64,000 bases of DNA from Agrobacterium genomosp. 13 str. CFBP 6927 (GCA_900012615.1 LT009757.1:1095596-1159595); one strand, 5' to 3'; numbered from the stretch's first letter, positions 53,177 to 60,868 are shown. The notes: generated by a model from the letters alone, not told the origin. Translations and numbers: made by a program.

Positions 53177-54022
53177 TCAAAGGCCTTGCAACCGGCCCTC
53201 GACATGTGTGTGCGTTTCGCCGCCGACCCATATCTGGCCGGCATCGTCGCGTGTCAGGTAAATGCGGCCGTTCCGGCCAAGGCGTGTGCCTTGCGCGGCG
53301 ATATAGTCCTGCTTTACCACGCCCGTGGCAAACAGCCATTGCGCCAGCGAGGCGTTGAGACTTCCGGTGACGGGATCTTCGGCGATAGTGCCCAGATGAT
53401 CGCTGAAGAAAGCGCGGACCTCAAAGGCGGTCTCGCCGCCTGTCGCATGCGGACCCACCACGCCGATATCGATATGCCGGTGCCAGCTGCGGGCCGGGTC
53501 AAGAGCAAGCACTTTTTCTGCTGAAGCAAGTCTGATCCCCAGCCAGCCGGGACCATTATCGACCCAGGCGACATCAACAATGTCGCGCGCGTCGATGCGC
53601 AGGATCTGCAGTGCCTCTTCCAGTTCAGCCGGCGTTGGTGCACCGGAACGGATCAGAGGCGGGGCGGCAAAGGAAAGCCGTCCATGCTCATTCCGGATCG
53701 TGACCAGCCCCGCACCGCATTCCTGCACGATTTCCGTTTCGTTTTTTGGCGTACCCTTGGCGGAGAGCCAGGCATGGCAGCTGCCCAATGTGGGGTGTCC
53801 GGCAAAGGGCAACTCCCTGTCCAGCGAGAATATCCTGACCCGGTAGTCAGCCTTTGGATGCGTCGGCGGCAGCAGAAATGTGGTTTCGGAAAGATTGAAC
53901 CACCGCGTCAGTCGCTGCATGTCATCCGTCGTCAAATTGTCGGCGCCGGTGACGACCGCCAGCGGATTGCCGGAAAGCGGACCGGCGCTGAACACATCGA
54001 TCATATGGAGTGTAAAGGTCAT
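53177..54022 (-). CDS. PhzF-family isomerase
   Basis: 281 residues of the PhzF/diaminopimelate-epimerase-like fold: 'MIDVFSAGPLSGNPLAVVTG' with the general-base Glu region ('LSETTFLLPP') and 'PFAGHPTLGSCHAWL'. Most members are of unknown substrate. Lies between nudK and the LysE-like gene on the same strand. Confidence 0.88.
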   Translation of the reverse strand: MTFTLHMIDVFSAGPLSGNPLAVVTGADNLTTDDMQRLTRWFNLSETTFLLPPTHPKADYRVRIFSLDRELPFAGHPTLGSCHAWLSAKGTPKNETEIVQECGAGLVTIRNEHGRLSFAAPPLIRSGAPTPAELEEALQILRIDARDIVDVAWVDNGPGWLGIRLASAEKVLALDPARSWHRHIDIGVVGPHATGGETAFEVRAFFSDHLGTIAEDPVTGSLNASLAQWLFATGVVKQDYIAAQGTRLGRNGRIYLTRDDAGQIWVGGETHTHVEGRLQGL

Positions 54023-54079
54023 AACATCGCTCTTTCAGTTTGAATCAATGGGTGGTGGTCGTGGAGAGGGTTGGGGCGT

Positions 54080-54709
54080 TCAGCCCTGCCAGACAAGCAG
54101 TTTAATGCCAGCAATGGCAAACACGGCAGAAAGCACGGATTCGATCCAGCGCCGCAATCTGGTGTAGAGCGCAACCATCGAGGCCGTAGAAAAGAGCAGG
54201 GCATAGCCGCCGAATACGATGATACCGAGGACTGCGCAGCCGCCAATGATTGCCGGCAGCATGCCGGCTGACCCTTCCGCGCGAAACCCCAGCGACATAA
54301 TCGCTATCCAGGAGAGGATGGCCTTTGGGTTGCCGATATGCATGAGAAGGCCCTGCCGGTAGAGCGCCCGATAGCGCGGCCTTGCACGCCCGGCATTCGT
54401 GCGCGCGATGTCGTGGGCCGGCCTCAGGGCCGATCTGCCGGCGCGCAAGGCGAGATACAGCAGATAGAAGCCACCGACGATCTTGATGACGAAAAGCGCC
54501 TGGGCATAGGTGGTGAGCACGGCGGACAGGCTGGTCGCCGTAAGGATCGCCCAGAAGAGCGAGCCGGTGATAACGCCTGCGGCCAGGACGAGCGCCGGCA
54601 AGCGGCCGTCACGCATCGCCGTCGCCATGATCGCCAGGTTGCTCGGCCCCGGGCTGGCGGTGGCGATGAGATAGGTGCCATAGACGAGGGCGAGCTGGCT
54701 GGCGATCAT
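54080..54709 (-). CDS. LysE/RhtB-family amino-acid exporter
   Basis: 209 residues with six predicted helices. The LysE motif 'LIATASPGPSNLAIM' is near the N-terminus, and 'LLMHIGNPKAILSWIAI' is diagnostic. The ATG with CGGAG 8 nt upstream is chosen over an upstream TTG. It is divergent from a MocR gene, with three AGTGTNAC half-sites between them, so it is likely the MocR target. Confidence 0.9.
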   Translation of the reverse strand: MIASQLALVYGTYLIATASPGPSNLAIMATAMRDGRLPALVLAAGVITGSLFWAILTATSLSAVLTTYAQALFVIKIVGGFYLLYLALRAGRSALRPAHDIARTNAGRARPRYRALYRQGLLMHIGNPKAILSWIAIMSLGFRAEGSAGMLPAIIGGCAVLGIIVFGGYALLFSTASMVALYTRLRRWIESVLSAVFAIAGIKLLVWQG

Positions 54710-54805
54710 TCGGACGTTCTCCGGCAATCAAAGGGCGTCCCCGGCAAGAGCGGGAGGTCGTCGCGTTGAACGATGTGGGTTTCACGAAGCGACGTCATAG
54801 CCTAT

Positions 54806-54845
54806 GTTACACTTGCTGTTTATTGAAATAGTGTAACGTGACACT
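54806..54845. promoter_or_regulatory. Candidate MocR operators
   Basis: GTTACACT (54806-54813) is inverted at AGTGTAAC (54830-54837), and the latter overlaps a second inverted pair AGTGT-N6-ACACT (54830-54845). Three half-sites with a ~24-bp and an 11-bp spacing, between the divergent mocR and lysE genes, fit MocR-type binding. Confidence 0.5.
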
Positions 54846-54863
54846 TTAAACGAGGTGGTGCCT

Positions 54864-56237
54864 GTGCTGCTGCAATCCCCCTGGACGCCCCGCCTCGCGA
54901 ACATCGAGGCGAATGCAGCCGAGCGGCTGGTGCTTGCCCTTGCCGATGACATTATCGAGGGGCGGCTGGCGGGGGGTGACCGCCTGCCCGCCCATCGTGA
55001 TCTGGCATGGAAGCTGGGCGTTGGCCTCGGCACGGTGACGAAAGCCTATGCAGCTCTTGAACGGCGCGGCCTGACGCGCAGCGTCAAGGGGCGGGGTACA
55101 TTCGTGGCGCTGCAGGAGGCGCATGCCGACCGGCGGATCGACCTCTCCTCCAACGCGCCGCCGCCCACGCTCAACCCCCGCATTCTGGCAAAAACGCTGA
55201 CCGGGATCGCGCGCAAGATCGATGCGGATCATTTCAATCTCTACGCCCCGCCCGCCGGGCATGTGGAACACCGCCGTGTTCTGGCGCGCTGGCTGGAAAA
55301 GCTGGGATTGTCCATCGATCCGTTGCATCTGGTGCTGACGAGTGGCGCCCGTCAGGCGCTGGCGCTGGCCTTCGATCTTGCCTGCGGTCCCGACGGTCTG
55401 CTGCTGACCGAGCGGATCACCTATCCCGGCGCCCTTTCGCTTCTCCGGCGCAAGGGGTGCCGGATGCGGGGGGTGGAGATCGACGCCGAGGGAATGGTGC
55501 CTGAGGCGCTTGCGGAAGCGCTTGGCGGCACGGCCTCGCGCGGTGGCAGGGCGGTCTATCTGACGCCGACATTGCACAACCCGACAACCGCCACCATGGG
55601 CGCGGCGCGACGGCAGGCCATTACGGATATTTGCCGCCGGGCAGGTGTCTGGATCATTGAGGACGGCGTGTATGCGGCATCCGAACCCGGTTTGCGTCCC
55701 CTGGCGGCATTGGCGCCTGACATTTCATTGCATGTGAATGGATTGTCCAAATCGCTCGGTCCCGGTTTGCAGATCGGCATGCTCACGCTGCCGACAGGAT
55801 TGAAGGGCGCAGCGGAGCGTCTTTTGCAGGATGTGCCGATGGCCCCTTCGGCGCTTTCCTGCGCGGTGGTCGAGGAGTGGCTGGCCACCGGCATCATTGC
55901 GTCGGTCCAGCGGGATCTGCATCACGAGGCGCGGCGGCGCTCTGCTCTCGCTGTTTCTCTTCTCGGCGTCAGCGAACTGGTCTCGCATCCCGCTGCATAT
56001 AATGTCTGGCTTCCGATGGAACGTGACGCCGCCGATCGTTTCGTATCCATCGCATCCGCAAGCGGTATAGGATTGACCGCTCCGGAGTCCATGATGGTGG
56101 ATCCGCAGGATCAGGCAAGCGGCATTCGGTTTTGCCTCGGCGGCCCGTCATTCGACGACCTGACCGGGGCAATGATGCTTCTGGCGGGATTGCTGAAACG
56201 GTGGTCCGACGCAGCCGGGACCAAATCACGACCATGA
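54864..56237 (+). CDS. MocR-type regulator (GntR HTH + PLP aminotransferase domain)
   Basis: 457 residues from a GTG preceded by AGGTGG; a GTG three codons earlier is possible. The N-terminal GntR winged helix ('RLPAHRDLAWKLGVGLGTVT') is joined to a fold-type-I aminotransferase domain with the PLP Lys in NGLSKSLGPG. Such proteins sense PLP or amino compounds. It is divergent from the LysE exporter. Confidence 0.9.
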   Translation: MLLQSPWTPRLANIEANAAERLVLALADDIIEGRLAGGDRLPAHRDLAWKLGVGLGTVTKAYAALERRGLTRSVKGRGTFVALQEAHADRRIDLSSNAPPPTLNPRILAKTLTGIARKIDADHFNLYAPPAGHVEHRRVLARWLEKLGLSIDPLHLVLTSGARQALALAFDLACGPDGLLLTERITYPGALSLLRRKGCRMRGVEIDAEGMVPEALAEALGGTASRGGRAVYLTPTLHNPTTATMGAARRQAITDICRRAGVWIIEDGVYAASEPGLRPLAALAPDISLHVNGLSKSLGPGLQIGMLTLPTGLKGAAERLLQDVPMAPSALSCAVVEEWLATGIIASVQRDLHHEARRRSALAVSLLGVSELVSHPAAYNVWLPMERDAADRFVSIASASGIGLTAPESMMVDPQDQASGIRFCLGGPSFDDLTGAMMLLAGLLKRWSDAAGTKSRP

Positions 56238-56261
56238 CAATCGCATGAGAGATCCGACAGC

Positions 56262-56870
56262 ATGAATAATCAAAGCCTTGTCCCTGATCAGGATATCTGG
56301 GAGCCCTGGAGCCCTGCCGAGCTTTTTCGGCGATTGAGCAACGTATCGCGACCTTGGTGCGTGGTTGGCGGATGGGCTCTCGATCTGTGGCACGGGAAGA
56401 AGACACGCGAGCATGAGGATCTGGAATTCACGGTCCTGCGTCAGGATCTGGGCATTTTCCGGCGTGAATTGAACGATATGGAATTTTACACCGTCAATGA
56501 CGGCGTGCTCGAGCGGTTGGCCGCTGACCGGGAACCGGCGACGGAGATTTTCCAGATATGGTGTTTCGATCGTGCCGCTCTCCGCTGGCGGGTTGATATG
56601 ATGATCGAGCCGGGAACGGATGACAGCTGGGTCTACAAAAGGGATCCGCAAATTACGCGGCCCCGCATCGAGATGGTTGCGCTGACCACAGACGGTATTC
56701 CTTACCTAAACCCCGCCGCCGTGCTGCTGTTCAAGGCAAAGCACCGCAGGCCCAAGGACGAGGAGGATTTCGCACACGCCGCACCGAAATTGCCGGCGTC
56801 CGAGCGTCGGTGGCTGCGGGATTGTCTCGAACACCTCCACCCCGAACACGAGTGGGCAAAGGCGCTATAG
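56262..56870 (+). CDS. Nucleotidyltransferase-like protein (aminoglycoside adenylyltransferase fold)
   Basis: 202 residues. 'WCVVGGWALDLWHGKKTREH' followed by EDLEF gives the GG...(D/E)x(D/E) core of the ANT(2'')-like nucleotidyltransferase family, with 'RWRVDMMIEPG' holding a third acidic residue. No N-terminal signal. It follows mocR by 24 bp. Whether it modifies a small molecule or acts as a toxin-like NTase is not clear. Confidence 0.75.
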   Translation: MNNQSLVPDQDIWEPWSPAELFRRLSNVSRPWCVVGGWALDLWHGKKTREHEDLEFTVLRQDLGIFRRELNDMEFYTVNDGVLERLAADREPATEIFQIWCFDRAALRWRVDMMIEPGTDDSWVYKRDPQITRPRIEMVALTTDGIPYLNPAAVLLFKAKHRRPKDEEDFAHAAPKLPASERRWLRDCLEHLHPEHEWAKAL

Positions 56871-56884
56871 GCATCGAATTGCGC

Positions 56885-57667
56885 CTATTGCGCAATCCGC
56901 TCCAGCACGCGGCTCAAAGCCTGCTTCAGCGCATCCGAACCGCCATTGTCGTTGAAATCGTTCAAGACCTGCTCGTTGAGCCCGCCTTTGGTGGCGAATT
57001 CACGGCTGAGGTCGATGAAGTCGATGTCCCTGCCGGCATGGAGCGTTACCTCGGATAGGCCGGCGAAGAGGGGTGCAAGATAGGCGCGCGCCTTTTCTTC
57101 CGGCAGGCCGTTTTCGACAAGCCACTCCGTCGTGTGCTGCAAAATGCCGAAATAGGTGGCCATCAGCGCGCTTGCGGCGGCGAGAAGGTCGTATTCCGCC
57201 TTGGTTTCGCATTCCACCGCATTGCCGAGAACGTTGAAGATCGCCGCCGTATCCATATCGGGCGGATATATGGCGGTGACGCCCTTGCGCCGGGCAACGA
57301 AGGGTAGGGGAATTGCCTGCGTGAGGCGCACATCCGCACCGATCCAGTCGAGAAGGGCCTGCCGGTCTGTCGCGGCAACGACGCTTATGACCTTTTGTCC
57401 ATCCCGGAACCGCAAGGCGCGGATGACCTCTTCGGCGATCTGCGGGCGGATCGCCAGCATGACGGTGTCGCAGCCGTCGACGATTGCCTGATTGTCGCCG
57501 GACACGATCACCTGCGGAAAATCGGCGGCAAGCCGGGCCGAGATATCCGCGCTGCGCTGGGAGACCATGACATGCGGCACGGCGGCGGGCTTGCCGAGCA
57601 GGCCTCTTACCATGGCATCGGTGATCGCTCCGGTTCCGATGAAACCGATCTTCTGGGGAAGGGACAT
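56885..57667 (-). CDS. proC: Pyrroline-5-carboxylate reductase
   Basis: 260 residues. N-terminal Rossmann fold 'IGFIGTGAITDAMVRGLLG' and the C-terminal helical dimerisation domain typical of ProC. The last step of proline synthesis, reducing P5C with NAD(P)H. The substrate-side region 'LSREFATKGGLNEQVL' resembles the ProC signature 'VTSPGGTT' only partly, so a secondary paralogue is possible. It lies 114 bp downstream of the orphan atpB, on the same strand. Confidence 0.8.
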   Translation of the reverse strand: MSLPQKIGFIGTGAITDAMVRGLLGKPAAVPHVMVSQRSADISARLAADFPQVIVSGDNQAIVDGCDTVMLAIRPQIAEEVIRALRFRDGQKVISVVAATDRQALLDWIGADVRLTQAIPLPFVARRKGVTAIYPPDMDTAAIFNVLGNAVECETKAEYDLLAAASALMATYFGILQHTTEWLVENGLPEEKARAYLAPLFAGLSEVTLHAGRDIDFIDLSREFATKGGLNEQVLNDFNDNGGSDALKQALSRVLERIAQ

Positions 57668-57781
57668 GTTTGCTCCGCGCGGTGAGGGCCGAAAATACGT
57701 CGGCCATCTGATTTTCGCGCAATGCTAAATTTTCAGCCCGGAATTGTCGACACGCAGGTGGCCGATTTCCAGATCGGTATG

Positions 57782-58528
57782 CTAGTGGCCCGGATGCAAG
57801 GCGTCATTGAGGTACATGCAGGTCAGCATGGTGAAGACATAGGCCTGAATGGCAGCCATCAGGAACTCCAGCGCCGTGATCGCGACCGTCATGAAAAGCG
57901 GTGCGATGGCGCCGATCATGCCGAGGGCATTGACGCTGGCCAGCGACACGACAAAACCGGCAAAGACCTTCAGGGTGATGTGACCGGCAAGCATGACGGC
58001 AAACAGGCGGACGGAGTGGCTGACCGGTCGCGACATATAGGAGATGATTTCAATCGGCACGATGATGGGTGCGAGAATTGCCGGGATCCCGGCCGGCTTG
58101 AAAAGGCCGAGAAAACGAATGCCGTGTTTGAAAAGCCCATAAAGCGTGACGGTGCCGAACACCATCATCGCCAGACCAAATGTGACGATGATCTGACTGG
58201 TGACGGTGAAAGCGTAAGGAAACATGCCGATCATGTTCGCGAACAGAATGAACATGAAAAGCGAGAAGACGAAGGGGAAGAACCGCATTCCCTGCTCGCC
58301 GGCATTGTCACGCAGTGTCTTGGCGACGAACAGGTAAAGCATTTCAGCACTGGATTGCCACCGGCCGGGCACGAGGCGCGCCCTGCTCGTGGCCAGCAGC
58401 AGGAACGAACTCGCCAGGGTGACGGTGAGGAACATGTATGCCGAGGCATTGGTGAAGCTCAGATCGATATCACCGATGGTAATTTCAACGAGGGGTTTGA
58501 CTTCGAATTGCTCGATAGGGCCGGCCAT
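57782..58528 (-). CDS. atpB: Orphan F0F1 ATP synthase subunit a paralogue
   Basis: 248 residues, normal length. Essential residues in the a subunit are kept: R174 (E. coli R210), H183, E221 and Q228. The Asn next to the Arg in the usual RLFANM is Val178 here (RLFAVM). It ends [13 protein letters not shown], as alphaproteobacterial AtpB do. No atpI, atpE or atpF adjoins, though these normally follow atpB. The start is chosen from GAAGGA 7 nt upstream. A leader ORF stop overlaps that site, and a guanidine-II-like hairpin pair lies about 150 nt upstream. Confidence 0.9.
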   Translation of the reverse strand: MAGPIEQFEVKPLVEITIGDIDLSFTNASAYMFLTVTLASSFLLLATSRARLVPGRWQSSAEMLYLFVAKTLRDNAGEQGMRFFPFVFSLFMFILFANMIGMFPYAFTVTSQIIVTFGLAMMVFGTVTLYGLFKHGIRFLGLFKPAGIPAILAPIIVPIEIISYMSRPVSHSVRLFAVMLAGHITLKVFAGFVVSLASVNALGMIGAIAPLFMTVAITALEFLMAAIQAYVFTMLTCMYLNDALHPGH

Positions 58529-58538
58529 GGAAGGTCCT

Positions 58539-58661
58539 TCAGTAGATTGCGGCAATGACGGGGACATGCTGATGCGCAAGGTCGCGGCTCTGCCGGACGC
58601 AGGAAGGCCACGCGTTTGATGGAGCATCAGAAATGAGGAGGGTGTTCGCTAGGTCGGTCAT
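58539..58661 (-). CDS. Leader ORF between riboswitch-like hairpins and atpB
   Basis: 40 codons, starting [14 protein letters not shown] and ending VIAAIY, in a frame open immediately after the hairpin pair at 58683-58725. Its TGA overlaps the AAGGA ribosome-binding site of atpB (TGAAGGA), giving a classic coupling arrangement. A GGGA sits a few bases before its ATG. Translation is not proven. Confidence 0.45.
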   Translation of the reverse strand: MTDLANTLLISDAPSNAWPSCVRQSRDLAHQHVPVIAAIY

Positions 58662-58935
58662 CCTGATCCCAAAATTGAGAATCAGGGCCGTCCCCGGAAC
58701 GCTTCAAGGCACGGGTCGTCCCGCGCGAGCGCTTTCTAGCCAAATCGCCGGCGGGTGGCAATGGCTTTCGGGCAAATGCATCAGCGCGGGAAAGTCTGAC
58801 CGCGTGGTTGGCGACAAAAATGAAGATCAAGGCCGATGAGATCAGCGTTTTCCAGCTTGCAGTGCGCTCGTGCGCACTCCGCATGGCCGTTTCCGAAATG
58901 TCTCGATAAAGCGTCTGCGGCGTTTTCCACATCAT
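58627..58935 (-). CDS. Small putative membrane protein between two hairpin pairs
   Basis: 102 residues from an ATG following the hairpin pair at 58951-58994. One membrane segment ([16 protein letters not shown]) and a basic C-terminal half. Its last ~40 codons run through the next hairpin pair (58683-58725), so the true gene may be shorter or the ORF may be fortuitous. No homologue recognised. Confidence 0.35.
   Translation of the reverse strand: MMWKTPQTLYRDISETAMRSAHERTASWKTLISSALIFIFVANHAVRLSRADAFARKPLPPAGDLARKRSRGTTRALKRSGDGPDSQFWDQDDRPSEHPPHF
58683..58725 (-). promoter_or_regulatory. Guanidine-II (mini-ykkC)-like riboswitch upstream of atpB
   Basis: Minus strand: hairpin 1 CGCGGG-ACGA-CCCGTG (58710-58725) and hairpin 2 CGGGG-ACGG-CCCTG (58683-58696), separated by 13 nt. 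Two small stems capped by ACGR loops define the guanidine-II class. The second is GC-rich as in known examples. Confidence 0.65.
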
Positions 58936-58950
58936 GAATCTCACGATTGT

Positions 58951-58994
58951 GGGGCCGTCCCCGTTTGGTTTCGCAGAGCGCGGGCCGTCCCGCG
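58951..58994 (-). promoter_or_regulatory. Guanidine-II (mini-ykkC)-like riboswitch downstream of chaA
   Basis: Minus strand: CGCGGG-ACGG-CCCGCG (58979-58994), 16-nt linker, GGGG-ACGG-CCCC (58951-58962). It begins 13 nt after the chaA stop and precedes the small membrane ORF, so it would act on an internal cistron of the same transcript. Confidence 0.65.
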
Positions 58995-59007
58995 ATGCCG
59001 GACGTTT

Positions 59008-60168
59008 TCAGGCCGTAAACAGCAGCAGCCCAAAGATCGCGAACAGCATCAGGTGCAGAAGACCCTGTACCGCGGAGGTTCGCCTGCCCAGATAGGTGAG
59101 GGTCGTGAGCGCGATGGTCAGCGTAAACAGGATGGTTTCCGTGGACGAAATTCCAAAGATCACCGTTTTGCCGGACAGGAGGCCGACTGTCAGAACTGCC
59201 GGCACGGTCAGCCCGACTGTCGAGACGAATGCGCCGAGGCACAGGTTGATTGCCCTTTGTGTCTCGTTTTTCAGCGCAGCCTTGACGGCCGTGATCGATT
59301 CCGGCGTGAAGACGATGATCGCAATGAGCACGCCGCCAACCGCCACGGGAGCTCCGGCCCGGGCGACGCCATAATTGATGACGACGGCAAGGTCATGCGC
59401 GAGCAGCACGATCGGTAACATCAACCCGATCAGCATCGCCGAATGAATGATGTTTTTTCTGCGCGCCCCGCCCTCCTGAGGAACATGATCATCCGTCATG
59501 CCGCGAGCGATTGGTTCCGCCAGCCGGATGGACATCCGGCCCGGTTCGGGCTGCATGAAGTGGCTGCGGTAGCGCCCCATCTGAAGGGCAAGGAACCCGC
59601 CGTAGACAATCACGGTCACGACCGAAACCACAACGGCCTGAAGAGCGGTAAAGGTGCCGTTGCCTGCCGGCAGCGTATTCGGCACCAGCAGCGCGACCCC
59701 GGCCAATACAACCGTCATTGCGATGAAGGAGACGGCCCCCGGCGCATTATATTCCTGTTCGCCATAACGAATCGCGCCCGCGAACAGGCAGATACCCGTC
59801 ACGAGGTTGAGAATGATCATCATCACCGCGAATATGGAATCTCGTCCGATCGTCGGCGCCTCGTTGGGCCCGAGCATCACGGCGGCAATCAGGATCACCT
59901 CGATTGCAACGATCGAGAGGGTGAGAATGAGCGTTCCGTAAGGTTCGCCCAACTGATGGGCAAGTTCGTCAGCCTCTTTTACGACACCGAAGGCCGCCAT
60001 CAGGATTGTGGCGAAGAGAACGAGAAAGCAGGAGATTGCGATGGTCGGCGTCATATCGGGCGAAAGCCATGACTTACCGGCGAATTGGAAAACCACGACG
60101 ACCAGCCAGGCCACGATGAGTTTGGGCCAGGGGCCCCGGATAAATGATGGAGATTTTGTATCTGACAT
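59008..60168 (-). CDS. chaA: ChaA-type Ca2+(Na+,K+)/H+ antiporter
   Basis: 386 residues from the ATG with GAGGT 8 nt upstream; an ATG five codons earlier abuts the hairpin. About 11 helices with the two CaCA alpha-repeats: 'GEPYGTLILTLSIVAIEVIL' and 'GGVLIAIIVFTPESITAVKA', each carrying the acidic residue that moves cations. A cytosolic loop near 200-240. It exports Ca2+, Na+ or K+ in exchange for H+. Its leader has a guanidine-II-like hairpin pair, unusual for this family. Confidence 0.9.
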   Translation of the reverse strand: MSDTKSPSFIRGPWPKLIVAWLVVVVFQFAGKSWLSPDMTPTIAISCFLVLFATILMAAFGVVKEADELAHQLGEPYGTLILTLSIVAIEVILIAAVMLGPNEAPTIGRDSIFAVMMIILNLVTGICLFAGAIRYGEQEYNAPGAVSFIAMTVVLAGVALLVPNTLPAGNGTFTALQAVVVSVVTVIVYGGFLALQMGRYRSHFMQPEPGRMSIRLAEPIARGMTDDHVPQEGGARRKNIIHSAMLIGLMLPIVLLAHDLAVVINYGVARAGAPVAVGGVLIAIIVFTPESITAVKAALKNETQRAINLCLGAFVSTVGLTVPAVLTVGLLSGKTVIFGISSTETILFTLTIALTTLTYLGRRTSAVQGLLHLMLFAIFGLLLFTA

Positions 60169-60185
60169 TGCAGGCGACCTCATCT

Positions 60186-60227
60186 GGGGTCGTCCCCGGC
60201 AATCTGTCGCATTCGGGTCGTCCCGAA
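60186..60227 (-). promoter_or_regulatory. Guanidine-II (mini-ykkC)-like riboswitch upstream of chaA
   Basis: Minus strand: TTCGGG-ACGA-CCCGAA (60212-60227), 14-nt linker, GGGG-ACGA-CCCC (60186-60197). The ribosome-binding site GAGGT of chaA begins 4 nt after the second stem, the expected position for translational control. Confidence 0.7.
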
Positions 60228-60340
60228 CGAAGCTTCGTCAAGCAGCTGGCTTCAGCGATACCATGACCGGGTTCTTGGAGGCAATGGCGCTTAAATAGCT
60301 GTCTTGAAGATAGGTGCCACTGATGATAGCACCCATTTGT

Positions 60341-60382
60341 GCAGGACGACCTGCGCCATCCGGATCAAGAGGGGACGGCCCC
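60341..60382 (+). promoter_or_regulatory. Guanidine-II (mini-ykkC)-like riboswitch upstream of mrpF
   Basis: Plus strand: GCAGG-ACGA-CCTGC (60341-60354), 16-nt linker, GGGG-ACGG-CCCC (60371-60382). Stem sequences differ from the other copies while loops stay ACGR, i.e. compensatory changes. A GAGGAG site and leader ORF follow 15 nt later. Confidence 0.7.
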
Positions 60383-60409
60383 GTGTGTAAAGAACACGAG
60401 GAGAGAGCC

Positions 60410-60469
60410 ATGATCCCTTCCGACCACCCTTTGCAGATTTGCCTTCTTTCTCCGGCGCGACCTTACTGA
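60410..60469 (+). CDS. 19-residue leader peptide before mrpF
   Basis: MIPSDHPLQICLLSPARPY, preceded by a strong GAGGAG 6 nt before the ATG. Its TGA ends 3 nt before the GTG start of mrpF, so mrpF, which lacks its own clear ribosome-binding site, is probably translated by re-initiation. Confidence 0.55.
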   Translation: MIPSDHPLQICLLSPARPY

Positions 60470-60472
60470 GCG

Positions 60473-60766
60473 GTGTCGGCGATGTTGAGTTCGGATATCA
60501 TTTATTGGTCGACCAGTTTTGCCCAGGGAATGCTTCTGCTTTCCATGGCGCTTGCCACATATCGCCTGATCAAGGGTCCACGCGCGCAAGATCGTGTCAT
60601 GGCTGTCGATACCATCTACAATCTGGGAATATTACAGGCGCTGGTGTTGGCGATTAAAACCGGAAACGCCCTCTACCTTCCCTTCATTCTCATCCTTGCA
60701 GTTCTCGGCTTCGTTTCGACGGTCGCGCTGGCGAAGTTTCTCATGCGAGGTGAGGTGATCGAGTAA
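60473..60766 (+). CDS. Orphan MrpF/PhaF-like cation/H+ antiporter subunit
   Basis: 97 residues from GTG (an ATG three codons in is also possible). Three helices; 'YRLIKGPRAQDRVMAVDTIY' carries the conserved GPxxxDRVxAxD of MrpF. Mrp complexes need six or seven subunits (A-G), none of which is encoded nearby. It is divergent from chaA and preceded by its own riboswitch-like element. It may join a complex encoded elsewhere or work alone as a cation or solute efflux protein. Confidence 0.85.
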   Translation: MSAMLSSDIIYWSTSFAQGMLLLSMALATYRLIKGPRAQDRVMAVDTIYNLGILQALVLAIKTGNALYLPFILILAVLGFVSTVALAKFLMRGEVIE

Positions 60767-60804
60767 CGGGTTGGCTTCGGTCGTGTCGGTAAAATACTGG
60801 AGCT

Positions 60805-60826
60805 GGCGGCGGCTTTTGCCGCCGTC
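60805..60826. repeat. GC-rich hairpin after mrpF
   Basis: GGCGGCGGC/GCCGCCGTC (one G.T wobble) with loop TTTT, between the convergent mrpF and monooxygenase genes. No T-run follows; possible factor-assisted terminator. Confidence 0.4.
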
Positions 60827-60868
60827 AAGCGCATCGTTTAACAAGGCCGTTCCCTGCTTCAGCTACTG

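Larger units (their letters stand above)
60169..60472. other. Divergent chaA/mrpF control region
   Basis: 304 bp containing two hairpin pairs on opposite strands (60186-60227 minus, 60341-60382 plus), a leader ORF and a 12-bp palindrome ACGAAGCTTCGT (60227-60238). Both promoters must lie in the ~110 bp between the hairpin pairs. Confidence 0.65.
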
